From NCBI GenBank assembly GCA_031359995.1, contig JANMAT010000002.1, forward strand, positions 1-7,871: 7,871 nucleotides of DNA, given 5' to 3'. The position numbers and the translations under genes were made by a program. Below are positions 1 through 6,337 of this stretch, piece by piece. The stretch's first letter is position 1. Every line of letters begins with the position of its first letter. This stretch comes from JANMAT01 sp031359995 (GTDB lineage Bacteria; Actinomycetota; Acidimicrobiia; Acidimicrobiales; Ilumatobacteraceae). The notes beneath the pieces were generated by a model. The model had not been told where the DNA came from and did no database searches. It saw only the letters and a list, made by a program, of their open reading frames with translations.

Positions 1-5
1 CCCGG

Positions 6-1007
6 TCAGCGTCCGTCGTGGCGGTCGACATCACCCGGCCTGGTTGCGGCGGCGATCCGTTCGAGCAGGCGGGCCATGGCGACCGATTCGGCGACGGGTC
101 GGGGCCAGGCCCGACGGCCGCGAACGGCGTCGGCGAACGCATCGACCATCGTACGGTACGGGTCGTTGCCGGCCGTCGCCAGATCGATGACCGAGCCGTC
201 GCGGCCAAGCAGCGCGGCCCTCGTGGCCGCGGCGCCGCCCGTGAACGCGTCACCGTCAACGACGAGCCGGGCCCCTGTGCCGGACAGTTCGAGGCGCTGG
301 CGTTCCGGGAGCTCGAACGACACCAGGGCCGAGACGGTGCGCCCTTCACCCCAGTCGCACCACACCGAGGTGGTCGTGTCGACCCCGGTGGTGCTCCACC
401 GGGAGGTGGCGTGGACGGCGACTGGCTCGGCGCCCCACAGGCTCACCGCCGCACCGAGGGCGTAGATGCCGACGTCGAGGAGCGCACCGCCACCCTGGCC
501 AGGGTCCCACCGGTAGTTCGTCTCACGCCCGGGGCCGATGACGAAGGTGAACTCGGCGCGGATGTCGCGGACTTCGCCGAGCCCGCCGGACGCAGCGCTG
601 GCGATCACCTCGGACCATCGGGCGCCGAACGGCGTCATCCACGCCTCCGCCAGCAACACCCCGGCTCGATCGCAGGCGGCGACCATCGCCGCGGCGTCGG
701 CGACGTCGACCCCGAGCGGCTTCTCGCACAGGACGTGCTTGCCGGCGGCGGCGGATGCCTCGACCCAGCGCCGGTGCAGACCGTTCGGGAGCGGAAGGTA
801 GACGGCGTCCACGTCGGGTCGGTCGAGCACCGCCTGGTAGCTGCCGGCGTCGAGATGGGCCACTCCCGGGGGGACGGAGCCATCCGCACACGCGACGGCG
901 ACGAGCTCGCAGCCCGTCGAGGCGAGCAGTGCGGGGATCACCGCCTGGTTGGCGATCCACGATCGAGCGCCGAGGATGCCCACCCGTAGGGGCCCGGATT
1001 CGTTCAC
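6..1007 (-). CDS. Gfo/Idh/MocA family oxidoreductase (GFOR-like, 333 aa)
   Basis: Probable cytoplasmic NAD(P)-dependent dehydrogenase acting on a sugar, polyol or related diol; the substrate cannot be told from sequence. Seen: an N-terminal Rossmann segment (RVGILGARS, residues 8-16), the family signature CEKPLG with Lys96, and the C-terminal-domain signature GGGALLDVGIY at about 172-182. The last residue of that signature is Tyr182 where many family members have His. Tyr here is known from the glucose-fructose oxidoreductase and dihydrodiol dehydrogenase branch, so I place it near that branch. Length is normal for the family. It starts with GTG, whose bases overlap the TGA of the upstream oxidoreductase (GTGA, 4 nt), so the two are almost certainly co-transcribed and translationally coupled. 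The family call is firm; the reaction is not. Confidence 0.9.
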   Translation of the reverse strand: MNESGPLRVGILGARSWIANQAVIPALLASTGCELVAVACADGSVPPGVAHLDAGSYQAVLDRPDVDAVYLPLPNGLHRRWVEASAAAGKHVLCEKPLGVDVADAAAMVAACDRAGVLLAEAWMTPFGARWSEVIASAASGGLGEVRDIRAEFTFVIGPGRETNYRWDPGQGGGALLDVGIYALGAAVSLWGAEPVAVHATSRWSTTGVDTTTSVWCDWGEGRTVSALVSFELPERQRLELSGTGARLVVDGDAFTGGAAATRAALLGRDGSVIDLATAGNDPYRTMVDAFADAVRGRRAWPRPVAESVAMARLLERIAAATRPGDVDRHDGR

Positions 1008-2566
1008 GCCGGCTCCTCGCCGAGCTCGACGATGGCGGACCCGTTGGCGCCGGCGCGCTGCGCAGCCTCCAGGACGCGCACCACGGCGCGACTCTGCGAT
1101 GGCGGCACCGCCAGGGGCTCACCGAGGATGAGGTGGTCGGCCAGGTTCCGATGGAAGCCCCAACCAGGGTGCGGTGCGGGTGGAAGCACCTGCTCGACGG
1201 CACCGTAGCCGGTCTCGTAGCGGGCGAAGCGAAGTTCGACGGGCGCCTCGGCATGGTGTTCGGTCCGTGCCGCGTACCCTCGTCCGGGTTCCAGCGACTC
1301 GACCCGCAGCGGGCGGTAGTGGCCTTCGAGCGTGCCGGCGGTGCCCTGCACGAGAAACTTGGGACGGCGGAACCCGGCGATGTCGCTTTGACGGAACGTC
1401 GCCTCCCGCCCATCGACCCAGTGCATCCACACGGTGATCTGATCGGCGTTGGTGACGTCGTGCCAGACACGCTTGTGACTGTGAGCGACGACCTGCGTCG
1501 GAGGCCCGCCGAAGAGGGCCAGGATCCAGTCGACGTGGTGGGAGCCCCAGTCATACACCGCGCCCCCGGAGATCGATTCCTCCGAGTGCCAGGCCCGGCA
1601 AGGGTGCTCGAACCCGCCCACGAAGGTCTCGATGTTGAAGACGTCACCGACGAGCCCGCGATCGACGGCCCGCTTCACGGCCAGGAAGTCGGTGTCCCAC
1701 CGGCGGCTCTGGTGGACGGTCAGCACCCGTTCGTTGGCGGCGGCGGCCGCCATCATCCGGTCGGCGTCGGCGACCGTCAGGCACATCGGCTTCTCGACCA
1801 CCACGTGCTTGCCCTTCTCGAGCAGAGCGACGGCGAGATCGGCGTGCCACGACGGCGGGGTGGCCACGACCGCCACATCGACGGCGTCGTCGGCGGCGAG
1901 GGCGTCGACCGACACATGCACATGGGCGTCCGGGAAGTCGGCCATCGCCGCGGCACGGCGCTCGGGCACCGGATCGGCGGCCGCCACGAAGCGGAGGCCG
2001 GCCGTCTCGCTGGCCGCCAGCCCGTGGATGTAGCCCATGCCGCCGTGCGGGCCGTAGCCGACGACGCCCACCCCGAACGTCCTCGACGGTCGGGGACGCC
2101 GATCGAGCACGCGCCGCACATAGCGGCCGAGCAAGCCGTGTTCGAGCACATCGAGATCGGCAAGCCCGACCGCCACCACCCGCCCGCGGCCCAACGCTCG
2201 TACGGTGATGACCGGCACCGTCCGGAACCCGACCGAGGTCCCGGCCAAGACCTCGACGTCGGCGTCGACCGTGCACATCTCGACCAGACGACTGCGTACG
2301 GCGGTCTCCGGGTCGAGTCGAGCGGCCTCGGGCCGGTCGGGCAGGGAGACCCACCACTCCGCCGCCGCGTGCGCCGCCACCACGACGACACCGGTCAACT
2401 CGCGCTGGCCCTCGTCGCCCGGTTCCGGCACCACGATCACGGTGCCACCCTCGGTCACGTAGCGGCGCCAATCGTCGACACCAGCGCCGACCGCGCGCAC
2501 CACCGTCGGATCCTCGCCGTCGAGAACGGTTGACTCAACGGTCACGAAACGCCTTGCGGAACCCAT
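1004..2566 (-). CDS. ThuA-like domain fused to Gfo/Idh/MocA oxidoreductase (about 520 aa)
   Basis: Two-part protein, numbered from the ATG at 2566. Residues about 1-155 resemble a shortened ThuA (trehalose-utilisation type, glutamine-amidotransferase-like) domain: a DDWRRYVTEGGTVIVV segment, then PVITVRALGRGRVVAVGLAD, the place where ThuA proteins carry PVxWxRxxGxGRVFYTxLGH. The ThuA label is an inference from this pattern. From about residue 163 it is a clear Gfo/Idh/MocA enzyme: Rossmann motif GVGVVGYGPHGG (165-176), VVVEKPMCLT (EKP at 258-260) and SGGAVYDWGSHHVDW with Asp339 and His343 in catalytic positions. It lies upstream of, and overlaps by 4 nt, a second oxidoreductase, so the pair probably works in one sugar or polyol pathway. 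The start is uncertain: an in-frame GTG at 2548 has AAGG six bases upstream, and in-frame codons extend to 2689 (ATG at 2680, GTG at 2689), but that extension looks less coding-like. Confidence 0.82.
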   Translation of the reverse strand: MGSARRFVTVESTVLDGEDPTVVRAVGAGVDDWRRYVTEGGTVIVVPEPGDEGQRELTGVVVVAAHAAAEWWVSLPDRPEAARLDPETAVRSRLVEMCTVDADVEVLAGTSVGFRTVPVITVRALGRGRVVAVGLADLDVLEHGLLGRYVRRVLDRRPRPSRTFGVGVVGYGPHGGMGYIHGLAASETAGLRFVAAADPVPERRAAAMADFPDAHVHVSVDALAADDAVDVAVVATPPSWHADLAVALLEKGKHVVVEKPMCLTVADADRMMAAAAANERVLTVHQSRRWDTDFLAVKRAVDRGLVGDVFNIETFVGGFEHPCRAWHSEESISGGAVYDWGSHHVDWILALFGGPPTQVVAHSHKRVWHDVTNADQITVWMHWVDGREATFRQSDIAGFRRPKFLVQGTAGTLEGHYRPLRVESLEPGRGYAARTEHHAEAPVELRFARYETGYGAVEQVLPPAPHPGWGFHRNLADHLILGEPLAVPPSQSRAVVRVLEAAQRAGANGSAIVELGEEPA

Positions 2567-2741
2567 GCCGACAGTCTTGCGGACCGGCGCCCACAGGGCA
2601 GGACCGAAGGACCATCGCTCCGAAGCGGCTCCTCCGACGACCCGGCGTGCACAGGGGGCGAGCGTCACCGAGCCAGGCATCTTCCGCACGGTTTAGTGGT
2701 AATTCTGGAATGAAATCGTCCTCCAGCCGGTTCGGACCGCC
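2567..2741. promoter_or_regulatory. Divergent intergenic region, probable promoters for both sides
   Basis: This 175-nt spacer separates the minus-strand oxidoreductase pair from the plus-strand small membrane genes, so promoters for both directions should lie here. The only clearly AT-rich patch is around 2690-2717 (TTTAGTGGTAATTCTGG and the bases after it). No convincing consensus -35/-10 pair was found on either strand. Part of the stretch may be coding if the oxidoreductase starts upstream of 2566. Confidence 0.35.
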
Positions 2742-2978
2742 ATGAACCAAACACGTGAACGCTCCCGTCCGCCCGTGACCGCCAAACTCCGGCTGGCCGG
2801 GCCCCTCATCAGGGTCAAGCTCATCTTCTTCGCCGCCAGCTTCGTCTCGTTCCTACTGTCGGTCGGGCTGTGGTTCGCCGGTCACGAGCTCCAGGGCATC
2901 TTCGTCGGGATCTGGGTCCCCTCGATCCTCTCCCTGGGCGCACTGCTGCTCGCCTCGAACGGCCCGAGCACCCGATGA
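2742..2978 (+). CDS. Small two-helix membrane protein, unknown function (78 aa)
   Basis: Not assigned to a named family. After a basic N-terminal tail (residues 1-25, several Arg/Lys) there are two hydrophobic segments, about residues 26-47 (VKLIFFAASFVSFLLSVGL) and 51-71 (GIFVGIWVPSILSLGALLL), followed by a short polar tail. The positive N-terminus suggests both ends are cytoplasmic. Its TGA overlaps the ATG of the next small membrane gene (ATGA, 4 nt), which supports it as a real gene and suggests the two products act together. There is no strong Shine-Dalgarno; GGA at 2734-2736 is the only candidate. Confidence 0.6.
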   Translation: MNQTRERSRPPVTAKLRLAGPLIRVKLIFFAASFVSFLLSVGLWFAGHELQGIFVGIWVPSILSLGALLLASNGPSTR

Positions 2979-3187
2979 ACCAGACCCTGCTGTTCCTCAT
3001 CGGTTCCGCCGTGTTCGCCGTGACCCTCGTCGGCGTGATGCTGTACGGGTACGCCACCTTCAACCGCTCGTACCAGGCCGACGTCGAATCCGAGCTCCCT
3101 GACACCCATGCCCCGCTCACGGGGATCGACGGCCTGCCGCTCATCGCTGGGGGCGCCGCTCCCGTCGTGTCGCCCACCGCAAGCTGA
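2975..3187 (+). CDS. Small single-helix membrane protein, unknown function (70 aa)
   Basis: Unrecognised short protein. One hydrophobic helix lies at about residues 4-26 (TLLFLIGSAVFAVTLVGVML), followed by YGYATFNRSY and an acidic soluble tail of about 40 residues. The ATG overlaps the stop of the preceding two-helix protein by 4 nt, so the pair is likely translationally coupled. An open frame extends upstream of this ATG, but it is Arg/Pro-rich, lies inside the previous gene and is best read as a shadow. Its stop lies 4-7 nt from the point where photolyase homology on the opposite strand ends, so its last few codons may have been altered by the deletion that truncated the photolyase. Confidence 0.55.
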   Translation: MNQTLLFLIGSAVFAVTLVGVMLYGYATFNRSYQADVESELPDTHAPLTGIDGLPLIAGGAAPVVSPTAS

Positions 3188-3197
3188 CCCCGGGGTC
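3186..3197. repeat. Perfect 12-bp palindrome GACCCCGGGGTC
   Basis: The palindrome begins inside the stop codon of the 70-aa membrane protein gene and ends where recognisable photolyase sequence on the minus strand stops. It has no loop and no T-run, so it is not a typical intrinsic terminator. It may be chance in GC-rich DNA or mark a deletion junction. Confidence 0.3.
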
Positions 3198-3807
3198 CGC
3201 CACGACCTCGGTCGGGTGCAGCAGGCCAATGTTCATCGACGACGACAGCACCGAGTGAGCGAGCTTCCGCTCGGTCGATGTCGTCGAGGTGGAACCGTTC
3301 GATCCGGGGCCAGGCCCGGCCATCTCGCGTCGGTGGCTCACGGTTGTCATGCTCGAAGTTCCACTGGCCCCCGCGGGCTCGGGGCCACTGACGCCGCCGT
3401 CGATCAGCACGCCGAGTCGTTGCCGCTGCCAACGGTAGAAGTCCTCCATCGTGAGCCGCTTCCGGCCCGCTGCCCAGCCCGAGAAGTCGTCGTAGTGACA
3501 CAGGAGCAAGTCGTTGCGCACCAGCTCGACGCTGAGGCGCTCGAGCACGACGCGCCCGTCCCAGCTCGTCGGCTCCAACGCGATGACGCGGCGGGCACCG
3601 AACTCGTCGACGTGCTCCCGCAAGCCTTGCCCGCAGATCCGCAGCGAAGTGCACCATCACCGACAGCACCAGGTGCAACCGCTGACGATGCCACCGTCGG
3701 GAGGTGATCAGCGTCTCGCTCTCGACGAGCAGCAGACGACACTCCCCAGGTTGCCGACCGGCAAGAGCCGATGGGGCGCGGGCCAACTGATCGCCGAACA
3801 CCCACAC
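3192..3807 (-). pseudogene. Broken FeS-BCP/CryPro-type photolyase-related gene (DPRP family)
   Basis: Intact relatives are about 480-510 aa flavoproteins that repair UV photoproducts or sense light. Four consecutive pieces can be read. First, 3807 to about 3624: VWVFGDQLAR, then RRWHRQRLHLVLS. Second, in another frame, 3623 to about 3371: ALEPTSWDGR, CHYDDFSGWAAGRKRLTMED, FYRWQRQRLGVLIDG. Third, back in the first frame, about 3371-3271: GQWNFEHDNREPP, FHLDDIDR. Fourth, in the second frame, about 3275-3192: KLAHSVLSSSMNIGLLHPTE. About 20 family residues are missing at the first junction. The second junction fits loss of one G in a G run (C5 at 3368-3372). About 60 residues are missing at the third. 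Everything after the fourth piece is absent, including most of the FAD-binding helical domain and the Fe-S cysteines, so the product cannot work. It follows the broken SDR on the same strand, probably as an old operon. An open frame without ATG extends upstream of the GTG at 3807, so the true start may be lost. Confidence 0.85.
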
Positions 3808-3867
3808 GGTAGGATCGAGGAAGAGGCCATCACGGCCGCGCGTGCATGACTGCTACCGGCGGCAGCA

Positions 3868-4472
3868 TCACGACGTGAACGCCGTGCTGGGTAGATCGCT
3901 GCTGCCGGCTTCGAGGGCGTCGCAGATCACCTCGGCAACGTGCTCGGGACTGAGGCCTGCCGGCATAGGAGGCGCCGTGCCTGCGAGCGGGTGCGCGGTC
4001 CGGCCGGTCTCGGTGTGCGGCGGGCGGGCGTCGAGGACGCGAACGTCGCGCCGACGCGCTTCACGGGCCAGAGCCTGATCGAAGGAGCGGACGGCTGCCT
4101 TCGACGCACCGTAGGCCGCCATCCCAGGGAGGTTCATCTCTGCTACCACGCCCGAGATGTTCACGATCGCCCCGCCCGGCTGCAGCACCCGCAGCGCCGC
4201 CCGAGCGAGCATGATCGCCACGAAGGTGTTGGTGAGGAACAACTCCTCCATCGTGTCGACCGAGAGCTCGTCGAGCGACCCGAACGCCACCACACCGACG
4301 GCGTTGACCACGACCCTGGAACGTCCAACGCACCAAGGGGTTCGACGCTGCGAGACACGAGCGTGAGCGCAGCACCCCGCCGCGTCATCTCGGTGCCGAG
4401 CGCTCTGCCGAGCCCGCCCGTCGCTCCGGCAAGGAGCACCGACGCGCCGTGGAGCGGGCACCGTGGGCTCAT
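3868..4472 (-). pseudogene. Broken short-chain dehydrogenase/reductase (SDR) with internal deletion
   Basis: Classical SDR pieces in two frames. From the ATG at 4472 to about 4320, one frame gives the nucleotide-binding motif LLAGATGGLGRALG and beta-2 segment LTLVSRS. From about 4317 to the TGA at 3868, another frame gives VVVNAVGVVAFGSLDEL (NAxG motif), FLTNTFVAIMLARAAL, IVNISGV with the catalytic Ser, and AAYGASKAAV with the YxxxK active site, then a normal C-terminus. The roughly 30-40 residues normally between beta-2 and the NAxG strand are missing and the frame changes at about 4313-4325, so one protein cannot be read through. Total span is about 605 nt where an intact gene would need about 735. 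It lies directly upstream of the broken photolyase on the same strand and diverges from the heliorhodopsin arm. Substrate unknown. Without the break it would be an ordinary NAD(P)-dependent SDR. Confidence 0.78.
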
Positions 4473-4537
4473 GGGCGCCGTTTGCTCCACGAGGCAGCCG
4501 CCCAGGGCCACTTCGGGGACCGGGATGATGTCGTCAA

Positions 4538-4562
4538 GTCACGAGCTACCGTCATTCGTGAC
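4538..4562. promoter_or_regulatory. Operator-like inverted repeat GTCACGA-N11-TCGTGAC
   Basis: Perfect 7-bp arms at 4538-4544 and 4556-4562 around an 11-nt spacer, centred near 4550 in the divergent spacer and overlapping the TTGACG-like box by 1 nt at most. The symmetry, size and place fit a binding site for a dimeric transcription factor controlling one or both arms. The factor is unknown; no regulator gene is present in the window. Confidence 0.4.
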
Positions 4563-4572
4563 GAGACTACCG
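4541..4572 (+). repeat. Staggered direct repeat ACGAGCTACCG / ACGAGACTACCG
   Basis: ACGAGCTACCG at 4541-4551 recurs as ACGAGACTACCG at 4561-4572, with starts 20 nt apart (about two helical turns) and one extra base in the second copy. It overlaps the inverted repeat. It may be a second layer of the same operator or the trace of a small duplication. Confidence 0.35.
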
Positions 4573-4580
4573 GTTCGTCG

Positions 4581-4742
4581 ATGAGCGACTCTCAAGCAGG
4601 GATACTGATGCTTCACCCCATCGCCACCGCAGCCATGGTCGGACCGATCTGGTTCGTGCAACTGGTGCGCGACCCGATCTTCGCAGCCATCGGTTCCGGA
4701 GGTTCCGTGGAGGACGAGCAGCGGCGCTCGGTGTCACCGTGA
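4581..4742 (+). pseudogene. Truncated remnant of a small membrane protein (53 codons)
   Basis: Short open frame with one hydrophobic stretch, ILMLHPIATAAMVGPIWFVQ, followed by LVRDPIFAAIGSGG and a charged tail. From memory it resembles the N-terminus of an uncharacterised multi-helix membrane family with a WFVQxVHYPLFxxVG motif; family membership is an inference. Intact members continue with further helices, but here the frame ends after SVEDEQRRSVSP, so an internal or C-terminal deletion is likely. Either ATG could be used: 4581, or 4608, which has AGGGA just upstream. The TGA overlaps the GTG start of the SDR-DUF2867 gene by 4 nt, as expected of an original operon junction, which hints that the 3' end was kept while the middle was lost. 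It could instead be a genuine short coupled leader ORF. Confidence 0.4.
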
Positions 4743-6337
4743 CGGTCGCGCATCCGAACGAGCCTCCGTCCGTGCACGCCGCATTGGGCGTGCTGCCGGG
4801 GGCGCTGGCGCTGGTGACGGGGGCCAGCGGCTACGTCGGTGGCCGTCTGGTCACGGTGCTGCTCGAACGCGGCTACCGGGTGCGGTGCCTCGTACGCACA
4901 CCGGCGAAGCTGCTCTCGGCCCCGTGGCGGGCCTCGGTCGAGATCGTGCACGGCGACGTCGGGGGTGACCTCGCCGAGGCCATGGCCGGGGTGGACGCGG
5001 CGTTCTACCTGGTCCACTCGATCGGCTCATCGGTCGAGTGGGCCGAGCACGACCGCGCCGTGGCCGAGAACTTCCGGCGCGCCGCCGAGACCGCCGGGAT
5101 CCGCCGCATCATCTACCTGGGCGGGCTTGGCGACCGTTCGTCGGGCGTCCTCAGCGAGCACCTGGCGAGCCGCCAGGAGGTCGGGGCCGAGCTCGCCAAG
5201 GGGTCCGTACCGGTGGTCGAGCTGCGGGCCGCCGTCGTCATCGGGTCGGGGTCGGCGAGCTTCGAGATGCTGCGCTACCTCGTCGAGGTGCTTCCGGCGA
5301 TGGTCACGCCGCGCTGGGTCGACACCAGGTGTCAACCGGTCGCCGTGCGCGACGTGTTGCACTTCCTCGTCGAGTCGCTGACCGCGGACGTGACCGGCCG
5401 GATCCTCGACGTAGGCGGGCCCGAGGTGCTGACGTACCGGGAGATGATGGCGCAGTATGCCGAGGTCGCCGGTCTGCGACGCCGGATCATCGTGCCGGTG
5501 CCGTTTCTCACGCCCGGCCTGTCGTCGCGATGGATCGGCCTGGTCACGCCCATCCCGCCGATGCTCGCCCGGCCGCTCATCCAGAGCCTCGTCAACGACG
5601 TGATCGTGACGGGCGACGCCGCCGCCGACGCGATCCCCATCCAGCAGCTCACCTACCGCGAGGCGGTGAAGCTGGCGCTCGGTCGCTCGATCAGCGGAGA
5701 CGTGCCGACGAGTTGGGCTCACGCCGAGCTCGGTGGACGCCCCCCCGCCGAGCCGCAGCCCACCGATCCCGCCTGGTCCGGTGGCACGGTCAACCTCGAC
5801 CGACGCGAGCGACGCGTCGCCGCATCAGCGGCCGAGGTGTTCCAGGTGGTCTGTTCGGTCGGCGGCCGGCACGGCTGGTACACCGGCGACTGGATGTGGA
5901 GCCTGCGTGGGGTGCTCGATTCGCTGATCGGTGGCGTGGGCATGCGGCGCGGGCGCCTCCACCCCCACCAGCTGTCGGTCGGCGACCCGCTCGACTTCTG
6001 GCGCGTCGAGGCCCTCACGCCCGGCAGCCTGCTCCGGCTGCGCGTCGAGATGCGCCTCCCCGGAGACGCCTGGCTGCAATGGCAGATCGAACCGGACGGC
6101 GACGGTGCGACGATCACACAAACGGCACGGTTCCACCCGCGCGGCCTGCTCGGCCGCCTCTACTGGATCGCCGTCGCGCCCTTCCACCGCTTCGTGTTCC
6201 CGGGGCTCCTCACCGGCATCTGCGCCGACGCCGAGCGACTGCACTCGTTCGTCGACACCAAGCCGCGGCACGCGCCCGAACCACCGACCGGCCTGCGGCC
6301 ACCCGGCACCGCCCTCGACCAGGAGAGCCACGTATGA
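4739..6337 (+). CDS. SDR-type NAD(P)-binding protein with C-terminal DUF2867 domain (532 aa)
   Basis: Atypical (NmrA-like, SDR_a5) Rossmann protein. Residues about 22-310 hold LVTGASGYVGGRLV (glycine-rich dinucleotide motif), VHGDVGGDL, FYLVHSIGS, RIIYLGGLGD and a GPEVLTYREMM segment typical of the group. Residues about 350-505 are the DUF2867 domain: it opens RRVAASAAEVFQVVCSVGG, like an SRPBCC fold, and continues with GWYTGDWMWSLRG, DFWRVEALTPGSLL and ITQTARFHPRGLLGRLYW. Known architecture, unknown reaction; a role with a hydrophobic substrate is an inference. The open frame and complete motifs argue it is intact, unlike its left-hand neighbours. Its TGA overlaps the heliorhodopsin ATG (ATGA), so the two are co-translated. 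The GTG start at 4739 overlaps the preceding remnant's stop but has no good Shine-Dalgarno; GTG at 4772 is an alternative. Confidence 0.88.
   Translation: MTVAHPNEPPSVHAALGVLPGALALVTGASGYVGGRLVTVLLERGYRVRCLVRTPAKLLSAPWRASVEIVHGDVGGDLAEAMAGVDAAFYLVHSIGSSVEWAEHDRAVAENFRRAAETAGIRRIIYLGGLGDRSSGVLSEHLASRQEVGAELAKGSVPVVELRAAVVIGSGSASFEMLRYLVEVLPAMVTPRWVDTRCQPVAVRDVLHFLVESLTADVTGRILDVGGPEVLTYREMMAQYAEVAGLRRRIIVPVPFLTPGLSSRWIGLVTPIPPMLARPLIQSLVNDVIVTGDAAADAIPIQQLTYREAVKLALGRSISGDVPTSWAHAELGGRPPAEPQPTDPAWSGGTVNLDRRERRVAASAAEVFQVVCSVGGRHGWYTGDWMWSLRGVLDSLIGGVGMRRGRLHPHQLSVGDPLDFWRVEALTPGSLLRLRVEMRLPGDAWLQWQIEPDGDGATITQTARFHPRGLLGRLYWIAVAPFHRFVFPGLLTGICADAERLHSFVDTKPRHAPEPPTGLRPPGTALDQESHV
6321..6325 (+). 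promoter_or_regulatory. Ribosome binding site AGGAG for the heliorhodopsin
   Basis: AGGAG sits 8 nt before the ATG at 6334, inside the last codons of the SDR-DUF2867 gene. It fixes the heliorhodopsin start; the open frame that continues upstream of that ATG is an Arg/Pro-rich shadow. Confidence 0.75.

Larger units (their letters stand above)
4473..4580. promoter_or_regulatory. Divergent promoter region between photolyase and heliorhodopsin arms
   Basis: A 108-nt spacer from which the SDR/photolyase arm reads left and the SDR-DUF2867/heliorhodopsin arm reads right. On the minus strand, TTGACG (plus 4537-4532) is a good -35 match, and a start around 4500 would leave a short leader to the ATG at 4472, but the hexamer at a 17-nt spacing (GAAGTG) is a poor -10. 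No clear plus-strand promoter was recognised. It contains the inverted and direct repeats listed separately. Confidence 0.45.

Noticed and set aside
18..989. 323-codon plus-strand open frame
   Set aside because: Antisense shadow of the GFOR-like oxidoreductase, which carries clear EKP and Rossmann motifs.
755..2533. 592-codon open frame on the plus strand
   Set aside because: It lies opposite the two oxidoreductases, is full of Arg, Pro, His and Gly, and has no family motif; long antisense frames are usual in very GC-rich genes.
3192..3807. Programmed ribosomal frameshifting to make a full photolyase
   Set aside because: Three frame changes plus missing blocks of family sequence and a lost C-terminal domain; frameshifting cannot restore absent sequence.
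3868..4461. The 197-codon frame as a complete SDR
   Set aside because: Its first ~48 residues are not SDR-like, and the dinucleotide-binding motif is in a different frame beginning at 4472.
4510..4537. Firm sigma-70 promoter from the minus-strand TTGACG box
   Set aside because: The hexamer at the proper spacing is a poor -10 match, so it is mentioned only as part of the divergent region.
5038..6333. In-frame upstream extension of the heliorhodopsin ORF
   Set aside because: Arg/Pro-rich translation in an alternative frame of SDR-DUF2867; AGGAG before the ATG at 6334 and the fit to family length set the start there.
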